The position numbers were made by a program, and so were the translations under genes. The notes beneath the pieces are model-generated. The model had not been told where the DNA came from and ran no database searches. It worked only from the letters and a program-made list of their open reading frames with translations. Shown piece by piece: positions 56,643 to 64,000 of a stretch of 64,000 nucleotides of DNA (the first letter of the stretch is position 1; each line of letters begins with the position of its first letter). The stretch is from CALAGB01 sp963789565 (GTDB taxonomy: Bacteria; Chloroflexota; Chloroflexia; Thermomicrobiales; Thermomicrobiaceae). The stretch lies in the NCBI GenBank assembly GCA_963789565.1, contig CAWBKX010000002.1, positions 124,001-188,000 of the forward strand. Reading direction: 5' to 3'.

Positions 56643-57011
56643 ATGATCCAGCCGCAGACACGTCTGACGGTTGCCGATAATTCCGGCGCCCGAGAGATCA
56701 TGTGCATTCGGGTTTTGGGTGGCTCGTCGCGCCGCTACGCGGGCGTTGGCGACATCATCATCGCGTCGGTGAAGTCGGCTCAGCCGCATACCGGCGTCAA
56801 AAAGGGCGACGTTGTACGTGCGGTCGTGGTTCGGACGGCACAGGAGTATGGTCGACCGGACGGATCGCACATCCGATTCGACGACAACGCCGCCGTGCTG
56901 ATTACCCCGCAGGGGAATCCGCGAGGGACGCGTATTTTTGGTCCGGTCGCTCGTGAGCTACGCGACCGGCAATACATGCGCATCGTGTCCCTGGCACCAG
57001 AGGTTTTGTAG
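56643..57011 (+). CDS. rplN: 50S ribosomal protein L14
   Basis: 122 residues. MIQPQTRLTVADNSGAREIM is the start. GDIIIASVKSAQPHTGVKKG and IRFDDNAAVLITPQGNPRGT and RIFGPVARELRD are intact family motifs. Sits at the subunit interface. Confidence 0.97.
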   Translation: MIQPQTRLTVADNSGAREIMCIRVLGGSSRRYAGVGDIIIASVKSAQPHTGVKKGDVVRAVVVRTAQEYGRPDGSHIRFDDNAAVLITPQGNPRGTRIFGPVARELRDRQYMRIVSLAPEVL

Positions 57012-57038
57012 GCGAGACCAGGGAACGAGGCGATATAC

Positions 57039-57374
57039 ATGGCAGAGAAGATCATAACTGGTGACGAGGTGCAGGTCATCGCGGGCAAGGACCGTGGCGC
57101 ACGCGGACGCGTCCGCCAGAACATGCCGCGCGAGGATCGAGTGATTGTCGAAGGCGTCAACATCGTTCACCGGCATCAGAAGGCCGTGAGCGGAGTGCGA
57201 CAGGCGGGCATCATCGAAAAGGAAGCCCCGCTGCACGTCTCAAATGTGATGCTGTGGTGCCCGTCGTGCAACAAGCCGACGCGTGCCGGATTTCGGACTG
57301 ATGATCAAGGCAGAAAGATCCGGTATTGCAAGAAGTGCGATGCCCCGATTGAGAAAGCGGATTTGACGAAGTAG
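57039..57374 (+). CDS. rplX: 50S ribosomal protein L24
   Basis: 111 residues. The KOW motif GDEVQVIAGKDRGARGRV lies near residue 7, followed by RVIVEGVNIVHRHQKAVSGV. A C-terminal zinc-ribbon-like pair, CPSCNKPTRAGFRTDDQGRK then YCKKC, is seen (CxxC twice). Confidence 0.95.
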   Translation: MAEKIITGDEVQVIAGKDRGARGRVRQNMPREDRVIVEGVNIVHRHQKAVSGVRQAGIIEKEAPLHVSNVMLWCPSCNKPTRAGFRTDDQGRKIRYCKKCDAPIEKADLTK

Positions 57375-57404
57375 ACGTGCGCTGCTTGGTGTGAGGATAC
57401 AGGA

Positions 57405-57950
57405 ATGATCCCGCGACTGAAAGAACGCTACAGAGAGGAAGCCGTTCCGAAGCTGATGACCGAATTCGGCTACGGGAACGTGAACGAAGTGCCGCGGCTC
57501 GAGAAGATCGTGGTGAATATCGGCCTGGGCGAGGCGATTGCCAATGCCCGAGCGCTCGATGCGGCGACCAATGACCTCTCGATCATCACCGGCCAGAAGC
57601 CGGTCATCACCCGCGCAAAGAAGTCGGTGGCGGCTTTCCGGCTACGTGCCGGGATGCCAATCGGCGCCATGGTGACGCTGCGGGGTGATCGAATGTATGA
57701 GTTCCTGGACCGCTTGATTGGCACGGCGCTTCCGCGCATCCGTGACTTTCGCGGACTTTCGCCCCGGTCATTTGATGGACGAGGCAACTATTCTCTCGGC
57801 CTTCGTGAGCAGTTGGTGTTCCCGGAGATCGAGTACGACCGAATCGATCGAGTCCGAGGGCTTGAGGTCTCGATCGTGACCACGGCGAAGACCGATGAAG
57901 AAGGGCGAACCCTGTTGAACTTTCTCGGTATGCCGTTGCGAGAAGCGTGA
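57405..57950 (+). CDS. rplE: 50S ribosomal protein L5
   Basis: 181 residues. PRLKERYREEAVPKLMTEFG, EKIVVNIGLGEAIANARALD and TGQKPVITRAKKSVAAFRLR match L5. FDGRGNYSLGLREQLVFPEI is the C-terminal region. Binds 5S rRNA. Confidence 0.97.
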   Translation: MIPRLKERYREEAVPKLMTEFGYGNVNEVPRLEKIVVNIGLGEAIANARALDAATNDLSIITGQKPVITRAKKSVAAFRLRAGMPIGAMVTLRGDRMYEFLDRLIGTALPRIRDFRGLSPRSFDGRGNYSLGLREQLVFPEIEYDRIDRVRGLEVSIVTTAKTDEEGRTLLNFLGMPLREA

Positions 57951-57961
57951 TCGGGGAGTAA

Positions 57962-58147
57962 ATGGCAAAGAAATCCAAAATCATCAAGTCGATGCAGCCG
58001 GCCAAGTACACGGTTCGTGCACACAACCGGTGCAAGCTTTGCGGACGGCCGCGCGCCTATATGCGCAAGTTCGGTGTGTGCCGAATCTGCTTCCGAGAGC
58101 TGGCCACCACCGGAAAGCTGCCGGGCGTCACCAAGTCGAGCTGGTAG
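57962..58147 (+). CDS. rpsN: 30S ribosomal protein S14, zinc type (type Z)
   Basis: 61 residues. Two CxxC pairs, CKLCGRPRAYMRKFGVCRIC, form the zinc site, and CFRELATTGKLPGVTKSSW ends the protein. It is the short zinc form rather than the 101-residue zinc-free form. Confidence 0.96.
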   Translation: MAKKSKIIKSMQPAKYTVRAHNRCKLCGRPRAYMRKFGVCRICFRELATTGKLPGVTKSSW

Positions 58148-58175
58148 CAGGCGGAGAGCGGAGTAACGGGAAACA

Positions 58176-58574
58176 ATGACGATCAACGATCCAATTGCGG
58201 ACATGCTTACGCGCATCCGGAATGCCGGCATGGCTCGGCAGCAGGAAACGTCGATGCCATGTTCAAAGATTCTGGTGGCGGTGGCGAAGGTCCTCGAACA
58301 AGAGGGGTACATCGGCGGATTCCACGTGGAGGAACGACGCCCCGTTTCGGTGCTGCGGGTTCAGCTCAAGTACGGATCCAACCGTGCTCATGCCATCCGC
58401 GAACTGAAGCGTATCTCCAAGCCAGGCTTGCGTGTCTATGCGAGCAAGGATGAGATTCCCATGGTGCGGAGCGGCCTCGGTACCGCCATCGTGAGCACGC
58501 CGCAAGGCGTACTGTCTGGGCGCGAAGCTCGTCATCGAGGAATTGGCGGCGAGGTTCTCTGTACGGTTTGGTAA
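58176..58574 (+). CDS. rpsH: 30S ribosomal protein S8
   Basis: 132 residues. DPIADMLTRIRNAGMARQQE is the start. AHAIRELKRISKPGLRVYAS and GLGTAIVSTPQGVLSGREAR and GIGGEVLCTVW are intact. In other bacteria S8 autoregulates the spc operon; here it lies in the middle of the operon. Confidence 0.96.
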   Translation: MTINDPIADMLTRIRNAGMARQQETSMPCSKILVAVAKVLEQEGYIGGFHVEERRPVSVLRVQLKYGSNRAHAIRELKRISKPGLRVYASKDEIPMVRSGLGTAIVSTPQGVLSGREARHRGIGGEVLCTVW

Positions 58575-58607
58575 GGACGTTGCCGAGCCAAACGACGGAG
58601 GAAGTAC

Positions 58608-59153
58608 ATGTCACGAATCGGTAATTTGGCAATACCCATCCCGAGCGGCGTAGACATCGATGTCTCGCCCGGTCTCGTGCGTGTCAAGGGGCCGAAGGGC
58701 GAGTTGTCGCAACGTGTGAATCGCGAGATGCAGTTTACCCGCGAGAACGGGACGCTTCAGGTGTCGCGCCCGTCCGATGAGCGGCAATTCCGCGCGCTTC
58801 ATGGCCTGACTCGCACGCTCGTCTTCAACATGGTCAAGGGCGTGACTGATGGCTATCGCAAGGATCTCGAGATCCAGGGCGTAGGCTATCGCGCGTCGCT
58901 CGACGGCAAGACGCTGGTGCTGCTGGTTGGTTACTCGCACCCGGTGCGAGTTGAACCGGCGCCAGGTATCAGCTTCGCGGTCGACACGCCGACACGCATT
59001 GGTGTCATCGGTATCGACAAGCAGCTGGTCGGCGAGCAATCTGCACAGATCCGACGGATTCGTCCGCCGGAACCGTATAAGGGCAAAGGCATTCGCTATC
59101 TCGGCGAGCGCGTGCGCCGCAAGGCTGGCAAGGCCGGCAAAGTCGGAAAGTAG
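58608..59153 (+). CDS. rplF: 50S ribosomal protein L6
   Basis: 181 residues. MSRIGNLAIPIPSGVDIDVS is the start. HGLTRTLVFNMVKGVTDGYR and IQGVGYRASLDGKTLVLLVG and RRIRPPEPYKGKGIRYLGE are family motifs. A 120-base gap to rplR follows that shows no other feature. Confidence 0.97.
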   Translation: MSRIGNLAIPIPSGVDIDVSPGLVRVKGPKGELSQRVNREMQFTRENGTLQVSRPSDERQFRALHGLTRTLVFNMVKGVTDGYRKDLEIQGVGYRASLDGKTLVLLVGYSHPVRVEPAPGISFAVDTPTRIGVIGIDKQLVGEQSAQIRRIRPPEPYKGKGIRYLGERVRRKAGKAGKVGK

Positions 59154-59273
59154 TCGACGTAGAGCGTGCGGAGCGAGCGTGGTATCGTTGCCGTTCGGCT
59201 GTGCTCAAAGGGCGCGACGAGCGGTGGGCGGAACCCAGGCTCATGGCCGTGTGTGAAAGGGACGTAAAGCGCG

Positions 59274-59648
59274 ATGCGCTATCAGTACAAACGACAGCTC
59301 TCACCGCGACAGCGACGCCATTTGCGCGTTCGCGCTCGTGTTTCCGGTTCCAGCGCGCGACCACGTCTGAACGTGTTCCGCAGCAACGCGCACATTTACG
59401 CGCAGATCATCGACGACACTGAGGGACATACACTTGTCTCCGCGTCGACGCTTGAGTCCGACGTGCGCGATCGATTCGCCGAGGAGCATCCGAAATTGGC
59501 GCAGGCGAAGGTTGTCGGTCAGGTCGTGGCCGAACGCGCCCTGGCGAGCGGTATCAAACAGGTCGTGTTCGACCGTGGCGGCTACAAATACCACGGACGT
59601 GTTCGAGCGGTCGCCGAAGGTGCCCGCGAATCCGGACTTGATTTCTAG
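59274..59648 (+). CDS. rplR: 50S ribosomal protein L18
   Basis: 124 residues. RHLRVRARVSGSSARPRLNV and YAQIIDDTEGHTLVSASTLE and ALASGIKQVVFDRGGYKYHG and RVRAVAEGARESGLDF are typical. Binds 5S rRNA together with L5. Confidence 0.96.
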   Translation: MRYQYKRQLSPRQRRHLRVRARVSGSSARPRLNVFRSNAHIYAQIIDDTEGHTLVSASTLESDVRDRFAEEHPKLAQAKVVGQVVAERALASGIKQVVFDRGGYKYHGRVRAVAEGARESGLDF

Positions 59649-59695
59649 CAATCGATCACATCGATCGCTGACCGAGAGGTGAACGGGCAAGGCGT

Positions 59696-60238
59696 ATGGT
59701 AAGTCGAAGAGATTCACGTCGCGGTAGGGATCAGGACGGTCCGCAGCTTGATGAGCGGGTCGTGCAGATCAACCGCGTCGCCAAGGTCGTCAAGGGCGGC
59801 CGTCGATTCAGCTTCAGCACGGTGGTCGTCGTCGGCGATGGCCAAGGCCAGGTCGGCGTTGGGCTCGGCAAAGCTGGAGAAGTTCCGGATTCGATCCGCA
59901 AGGCAGTCGAGACGGCCAAGAAGAGCATGATTCGGGTGCCGCTCTCTGGGCGCACGATTCCGCATCCAATCGAAGTCAAGTTTGGATCGGCTCGCGTGCT
60001 GATGAAGCCGGCTGCTCCTGGAACGGGCGTCATCGCGGGCGCCGGTGTGCGCGCCGTGGTTGAGGCTGCCGGAATTCAGGACATCCTGACCAAGTCGTTT
60101 GGCAGCAGCAATCCGGTGAACGTGACCCGCGCCGCGGTCCTTGCGCTCAGCGAGCTCGAGTCGCCGGAAGCGGTCGCCAAGCGCCGCGGACTTCCCGCCG
60201 AGCGGTTTCGCCGCAAGGAGAAAGCGGAGCAGGCATGA
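59696..60238 (+). CDS. rpsE: 30S ribosomal protein S5
   Basis: 180 residues. VVQINRVAKVVKGGRRFSFS and VVVGDGQGQVGVGLGKAGEV and GTGVIAGAGVRAVVEAAGIQ are diagnostic. Its stop overlaps the rpmD ATG (ATGA), indicating coupling. Confidence 0.96.
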   Translation: MVSRRDSRRGRDQDGPQLDERVVQINRVAKVVKGGRRFSFSTVVVVGDGQGQVGVGLGKAGEVPDSIRKAVETAKKSMIRVPLSGRTIPHPIEVKFGSARVLMKPAAPGTGVIAGAGVRAVVEAAGIQDILTKSFGSSNPVNVTRAAVLALSELESPEAVAKRRGLPAERFRRKEKAEQA

Positions 60239-60430
60239 GCGACGACACGATTCGCATCACCTATTTCCGCAGCGCAACGGGATACCCCAGAGACCAGGGC
60301 GAGACCGTTCGAGCTGCTGGGTTTTCATCGGCTGAACCAAACGATTGAAAAGAGTGACACTCCGTCCATTCGCGGGATGGTGAACAAGGTTCGACATCTT
60401 GTGCGGGTAGAGGACGCGGAAGCAGAGTAA
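60235..60430 (+). pseudogene. rpmD: 50S ribosomal protein L30, coding frame broken by one extra base
   Basis: Starts ATG 60235 overlapping rpsE. The first part reads MSDDTIRITYFRSATGYPRD then QGETVRA up to 60315. Read straight, it meets a premature TGA at 60346. Skipping one base near 60316 (GCTGCTG context) restores LGFHRLNQTIEKSDTPSIRG and MVNKVRHLVRVEDAEAE with a proper TAA at 60428. The restored protein (64 residues) is a normal L30. Either a sequence/assembly insertion, a real frameshift, or (less likely) +1 recoding. L30 is dispensable in some bacteria, but the downstream frame is perfectly conserved. Confidence 0.8.
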
Positions 60431-60473
60431 CCGGTGCCGTCAATCGGCACGGCGCCACGTGGGAGAGACCAGC

Positions 60474-60918
60474 ATGCAATTGCACGACTTGAAATCGAGT
60501 CCTGGGGCCCGCACCGAAAAAAAGCGCGTGGGTCGCGGAACCTCATCCGGCAAGGGTAAGACCGCCGGACGTGGCACCAAGGGCCAGCGCGCTCGTGGCA
60601 GCATTCGTCCAGGCTTTGAGGGCGGGCAGCATCCCGCTCTACACCCGAATGTCGTACAAGCGTGGCTTTACCAACATCTTCAAGACGGTGTATGAAGTCA
60701 TCAACGTCGAGCGACTGAACGGCCTTGACGAGTCCGTTACGTCGGTTACGCCCGAGGTTCTGTACGAAGCCGGAATCACCCGTGGTCTGGAGTTCCCGGT
60801 CAAGATTCTCGGCGAGGGCAAGGTCGGCCGCAAGATGACGGTGCGCGCCCACAAGTTCTCAAAGAGCGCCAAAGTGAAGATCGAAGCAGCGGGTGGGACC
60901 GTGGAGGTCATTGGATAA
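60474..60918 (+). pseudogene. rplO: 50S ribosomal protein L15, coding frame broken by one extra base
   Basis: Starts ATG 60474 after GGGAGAG. The first frame gives MQLHDLKSSPGARTEKKRVG then RGTSSGKGKTAGRGTKGQRA and GFEGGQ. The canonical continuation (IPLYTRMSYKRGFTNIFK) lies one base further, in the other frame, from 60631. Skipping one base at about 60630 (GGGCAG-C-ATCCCG) joins them into a normal L15 ending at 60918. Read straight, the frame continues into non-L15 sequence and stops at 60695. L15 is close to essential, so an error in the sequence is the most likely explanation. Its stop overlaps the secY start (TAATG). Confidence 0.85.
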
Positions 60919-62216
60919 TGCTCGAAGCTGCCGTCAATGCATTCAAGATTCCGGACTTGCGGCGAAAGATCTTCTTCACACTGGGAATCCTGGTCATTTT
61001 CCGCTTCCTGGCAACGATTCCAGTCCCTGGAGTCGATCGTGCTGCATTGTCGACCTTACTCCAGCAGAATCAGCTTCTCGGCATGCTCAACCTCTTTTCG
61101 GGAAGCACGCTGAAGAATTTCTCGATTCTTGCGATGGGCGTTTACCCGTACATTACGGCCTCGATCATCATGCAGCTGCTCACGCCGACTATTCCGGCGT
61201 TGGATGAGCTCTCCAAGGAGGGCGAGTCGGGCCAGCAGAAGATCAACCAGTACACCCACTGGATCACCGTTCCAATCGCGCTGCTGCAGGGCTACGGCCA
61301 GGCGGTCTTGATGGAGCGGAACAACGTTCTGTCGAACTTCGGACTGTTCAACTCCGCGACCGCGCTGCGCAGTGTTGCGATCTTGCTGATGATGACGGCC
61401 GGAACGATTTTGCTCGTTTGGCTTGGTGAACTGATCACCGAGAACGGCATCGGCAACGGCGTCTCAATCATCATCTTCGGTGGTATCGTCGCCAGTTTGC
61501 CGTCCGCGGTTGGGAACTTGATCTCCGGTGGCACGCTGTCGCAGAACGTAATGGGCACCTTCGCGTTCCTGGCAATTGGCCTCTTCACCATCGTTGGCAT
61601 GGTCCTGATGAACGAGGGAATGCGCCGCATTCCGGTGCAGCATGCCAAGCGCGTGCGACGTGGTCGCGTCTATGGCGGCGGCAGCACGTTCATTCCACTA
61701 AAGGTCAATTCCGCGGGCATGATCCCATTGATCTTTGCCGTCAGCATCATGGTCTTTCCGGGGATGGTCGCCAACTTCCTGCAAACGTCAAACAAGGGGT
61801 GGGTCACTCACGTCGCCACGAGTTTGGCAAATTTCTTCAATCCGCAATCTGGAACGTATCAAGCGATCTACTTTACGATGGTGGTACTGTTCACCTACTT
61901 CTACACGATGGTGCTGTTTCAGCAACAAAACATCGCGGAGAACTTGCAGAAACAGGGGGCGTTCATACCTGGAGTGCGTCCAGGTAAGAACACGAACAGC
62001 TACCTGACACGAGTGCTGATGCGCATCACTCTTGCGGGTGCGCTCTTCCTCGGACTGGTGGCGATCCTGCCCTATTTTGCGGGGCTGATTACGAACGTAC
62101 GAACGTTGCTGATCAGTTCGACCGCCTTGCTCATTGTCGTCGGAGTGGCCATCGATACCATGCGACAGCTCGAAGCTCAGCTGATGATGAGAAACTACGA
62201 AGGATTCATACGCTAG
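60918..62216 (+). CDS. secY: Protein translocase subunit SecY
   Basis: Channel-forming subunit of the Sec translocon, 432 residues with the usual ten membrane helices. The plug-region SGSTLKNFSILAMGVYPYIT and SIIMQLLTPTIPALDELSKE are near residues 50-95. The cytoplasmic loop QHAKRVRRGRVYGGGSTFIP and PGVRPGKNTNSYLTRVLMRI are hallmarks. The ATG overlaps the rplO stop. Confidence 0.97.
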   Translation: MLEAAVNAFKIPDLRRKIFFTLGILVIFRFLATIPVPGVDRAALSTLLQQNQLLGMLNLFSGSTLKNFSILAMGVYPYITASIIMQLLTPTIPALDELSKEGESGQQKINQYTHWITVPIALLQGYGQAVLMERNNVLSNFGLFNSATALRSVAILLMMTAGTILLVWLGELITENGIGNGVSIIIFGGIVASLPSAVGNLISGGTLSQNVMGTFAFLAIGLFTIVGMVLMNEGMRRIPVQHAKRVRRGRVYGGGSTFIPLKVNSAGMIPLIFAVSIMVFPGMVANFLQTSNKGWVTHVATSLANFFNPQSGTYQAIYFTMVVLFTYFYTMVLFQQQNIAENLQKQGAFIPGVRPGKNTNSYLTRVLMRITLAGALFLGLVAILPYFAGLITNVRTLLISSTALLIVVGVAIDTMRQLEAQLMMRNYEGFIR

Positions 62217-62229
62217 GCATGGGAGAATC

Positions 62230-62919
62230 GTGACAGGGATGGGAGCGACCCATGTCATCATCATGGGTCCACAAGGCGCGGGAAAAGGGACGCAGGCCGT
62301 GGCGGTCGCACCGCGTCTCGGGCTCGCGCACGTCGCGACGGGTGATCTGTTTCGCGAGGCCATGGCGAGCGACACTGACCTGGGCAACGAGGTTCGATCT
62401 TATTACGACCGCGGAGCCCTCGTTCCGGACGATCTAACGATTCGCATGTTGATGGCTCGCGTAGACGACGTCCTTCGGGCTGACCCGAATCTGCGCGGTA
62501 TGCTGCTTGACGGCTTTCCACGCAACCAGGTTCAGGCTGAAGCGCTGGACTCAGCGCTGCGCGAGCGAGGCGATCGCTTGGCCGCGGTCGTCCACGTTGA
62601 TGTCCCTCGCGACATCCTGATGGACCGCCTCACCGGCCGGCTCATCTGTCCAAGCTGCGGTGCGACTTATCACCGGATCTTCAATCCTCCCAAAGAGGAA
62701 GGCGTCTGTGACGTTTGTGGGTCGACGCTGATTCAGCGAAGCGACGACACACCGGATGCGGTGGAGCGCCGGCTATCGATTTACTACGAACAGACAGCTC
62801 CGGTTCTAGCTTACTATCGCAATGCCGGTTTGCTGATCGACATAGACGGTGATCGACCGATCGACGAGGTCAGCGCGTCGATCATAGACGGGCTCGAGAG
62901 CAGGTTCGACGCGTCCTGA
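62230..62919 (+). CDS. adk: Adenylate kinase with zinc-binding lid
   Basis: Interconverts ATP + AMP and 2 ADP, 229 residues from GTG 62230 (ATG 62239 is possible). The P-loop GPQGAGKGTQ is near residue 13. LLDGFPRNQVQAEALD is the AMP-binding region. The lid has four cysteines, CPSCGATYHRIFNPPKEEGV then CDVC, typical of Gram-positive-like zinc-lid enzymes. Confidence 0.95.
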   Translation: MTGMGATHVIIMGPQGAGKGTQAVAVAPRLGLAHVATGDLFREAMASDTDLGNEVRSYYDRGALVPDDLTIRMLMARVDDVLRADPNLRGMLLDGFPRNQVQAEALDSALRERGDRLAAVVHVDVPRDILMDRLTGRLICPSCGATYHRIFNPPKEEGVCDVCGSTLIQRSDDTPDAVERRLSIYYEQTAPVLAYYRNAGLLIDIDGDRPIDEVSASIIDGLESRFDAS

Positions 62920-63683
62920 TGGCCATTACCCTGAAGTCGACTCGCGAGATCGAGATCATGCGACGTGCCGGTAAGATCGTTGCTGAGGTCCTCGATCTGA
63001 TGAAGCGCGAAGTCCGTCCGGGCGTGACGACTGCTGAGCTCGATCGCATTTCTCGCGAGTTGATCGAGTCGCATGGCGCGTCGCCCTCGTTTCTGGGGCA
63101 CCAGGGATTCACGGCCAGCATCTGTGCGTCTGTGAACGAAGAAGTAGTGCACGGCATCCCGGGCCCGCGAGTGCTGGTTGAAGGGGACATCTTCTCGATC
63201 GATGTGGGCGCCTATCTCGAGGGATATCACGCCGACTCGGCGCTTACATTGCCGGTCGGTGAAATCTCGGACGAGGCGCGACGACTGATTGAGGTCACCG
63301 AGCTGGGATTTGCTCGCGGAGTTGAGATGGCGCGCGCTGGGAATCGCATTGGCGATATTTCGTCCGCCGTACAACAGGTCGCGGAAACCAACGGGTACGG
63401 AATCGTCAGAGAGCTCACCGGCCATGGCGTCGGCCGATCACTATGGGAAGATCCTTCGATCCCAAACTTTGGTCGCGCGGGAACCGGCGCAATCTTGAGA
63501 CCCGGCATGACCATCGCGATCGAGCCCATGTTCACCACCGGTGACGCAGGTGTTCGGTTTCTAGGTGACGGTTGGACCGTGGTGACTGAAGACGGCGGAT
63601 TGTCGTCGCATTATGAACACACGGTGTTGATTACGCCGGGAGAACCGGAATTGTTGACCCGCTTAGGAGATTTTATGGTATAA
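62919..63683 (+). CDS. map: Methionine aminopeptidase type I
   Basis: Removes initiator methionine, 254 residues, ATG overlapping the adk stop (TGATG). Metal ligands appear in order: SIDVGAYLEGYHADSAL (two Asp), GHGVGRSLWEDPSIPNFG (His), AIEPMF (Glu) and SSHYEHTVLI (Glu). The end of the gene overlaps the infA promoter. Confidence 0.97.
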   Translation: MAITLKSTREIEIMRRAGKIVAEVLDLMKREVRPGVTTAELDRISRELIESHGASPSFLGHQGFTASICASVNEEVVHGIPGPRVLVEGDIFSIDVGAYLEGYHADSALTLPVGEISDEARRLIEVTELGFARGVEMARAGNRIGDISSAVQQVAETNGYGIVRELTGHGVGRSLWEDPSIPNFGRAGTGAILRPGMTIAIEPMFTTGDAGVRFLGDGWTVVTEDGGLSSHYEHTVLITPGEPELLTRLGDFMV

Positions 63684-63684
63684 T
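63654..63684 (+). promoter_or_regulatory. Promoter of infA
   Basis: TTGACC at 63654-63659 and TATAAT at 63679-63684 with a 19-base spacer and an extended TGG before the -10. The -10 overlaps the map stop codon. Confidence 0.65.
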
Positions 63685-63731
63685 GCGCCGTTGTGGCGCA
63701 TGCGTTCGACGTGCGCACTTAGTTGTGCGCA
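63683..63731 (+). promoter_or_regulatory. Two perfect hairpins in the infA promoter/leader region
   Basis: ATGCGCC-GTTGT-GGCGCAT (63683-63701) straddles the expected transcription start, and TGCGCAC-TTAGTT-GTGCGCA (63712-63731) lies in the leader just ahead of the ribosome site. The second would be fully transcribed and could control initiation-factor synthesis. Confidence 0.5.
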
Positions 63732-63746
63732 GGTCCGAGGTGGCAA

Positions 63747-63968
63747 TTGGCCAAGAAGGATGTCATCGAGGTCGAAGGCAAGGTCACGGAACCGCTGCCG
63801 AACGCAATGTTCCGTGTGGAGCTGGATAGCGGACATGAAGTGCTCGCGCACATATCCGGCAAATTGCGCCTCAATTTCATTCGAATCTTACCCGGAGATC
63901 GGGTACGGGTCGAGCTTTCACCGTACGACCTATCTCGCGGACGAATCACGTACCGGTTGAGAACGTAA
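63747..63968 (+). CDS. infA: Translation initiation factor IF-1
   Basis: 73 residues, TTG at 63747 (LAKKDVIEVEGKVTEPLPNA) after CGAGGTGG; a GTG or other start further left would add an unusual extension. The S1-like fold is seen in MFRVELDSGHEVLAHISGKL then RLNFIRILPGDRVRVELSPY. It ends DLSRGRITYRLRT, as in other bacterial IF-1. The final 32 bases of the window contain no complete gene; rpmJ would be expected next. Confidence 0.95.
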   Translation: MAKKDVIEVEGKVTEPLPNAMFRVELDSGHEVLAHISGKLRLNFIRILPGDRVRVELSPYDLSRGRITYRLRT

Positions 63969-64000
63969 GCGATCGGTTCTCAACAAATGGGGAAGTGGGC

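Noticed and set aside
60235..60918. Programmed +1 frameshifting in rpmD and rplO
   Set aside because: Neither site has a recognised slippery sequence, stop-codon pause or stimulatory element, and two independent events in neighbouring genes are more simply explained by sequence errors; kept as a finding to test but not asserted.

Overview
This window is a gene-dense, GC-rich bacterial chromosome segment whose content points to a member of the Chloroflexota, perhaps a Thermomicrobia-like lineage. That placement is an inference. It rests on the mix of a large, Alu-domain-containing SRP RNA, a eukaryote/archaea-like release-factor homologue, a HerA ATPase beside an Mre11/SbcD nuclease, Chloroflexi-style secreted proteins, and the rpoB-rpoC-rpsL-rpsG-fusA-tuf-S10-spc order. 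No phage, transposon, CRISPR array, tRNA or rRNA was recognised. There are two obvious blocks: a mixed housekeeping half (1-38,000) and a transcription/translation super-cluster (38,300-64,000).

Region 1-5,700: an SbcD-like nuclease (cut by the window edge) and a HerA-type hexameric ATPase on the minus strand diverge from a soluble GAF-GAF-HisKA_2 sensor kinase. An enoyl-ACP-reductase-like SDR and the SRP RNA gene follow. Region 5,700-9,820: a small membrane protein and a complete sdhCDAB operon (succinate dehydrogenase) read leftward from a good sigma70-type promoter. Region 9,900-18,000 (plus strand): an M20 peptidase, a DnaQ-DinG exonuclease/helicase, class II fructose-bisphosphatase, rho with a leader of about 490 nt, and a short threonine dehydratase.

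Region 18,000-30,400 is mixed: a ThDP-dependent enzyme, a lipoprotein joining a phosphate-binding-like domain to CapA, a repeat-bearing polysaccharide deacetylase, a metallo-beta-lactamase-fold hydrolase, a creatininase-family amidohydrolase, a PII-like c-di-AMP receptor, a tiny SWIM zinc-finger protein, MobA, a SAM hydroxide adenosyltransferase, a TPR protein with a long acidic tail, and MiaB. Region 30,400-38,000: a striking multi-hairpin intergenic element, an unrecognised protein with similar four-Cys modules at both ends, a RodZ-like HTH/membrane protein, then a leftward cluster (DUF2085 membrane protein, CoaBC, a two-TM protein, a previously hidden 38-residue protein, a baeRF-type release-factor homologue and a diacylglycerol-kinase-like lipid kinase).

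Region 38,300-64,000 is one rightward macro-operon set: rpoB, rpoC, rpsL, rpsG, fusA, tuf, rpsJ, rplC, rplD, rplW, rplB, rpsS, rplV, rpsC, rplP, rpmC, rpsQ, rplN, rplX, rplE, rpsN, rpsH, rplF, rplR, rpsE, rpmD, rplO, secY, adk, map, infA. Strong promoters precede rpoB, rpsL and infA, and the last two carry perfect hairpins at the start of their leaders. Two adjacent essential genes, rpmD (L30) and rplO (L15), each need one base skipped to give a full protein; this is most likely a pair of sequence errors but deserves checking. Several promoters share an extended -10 of the form TGC-TAnAnT.
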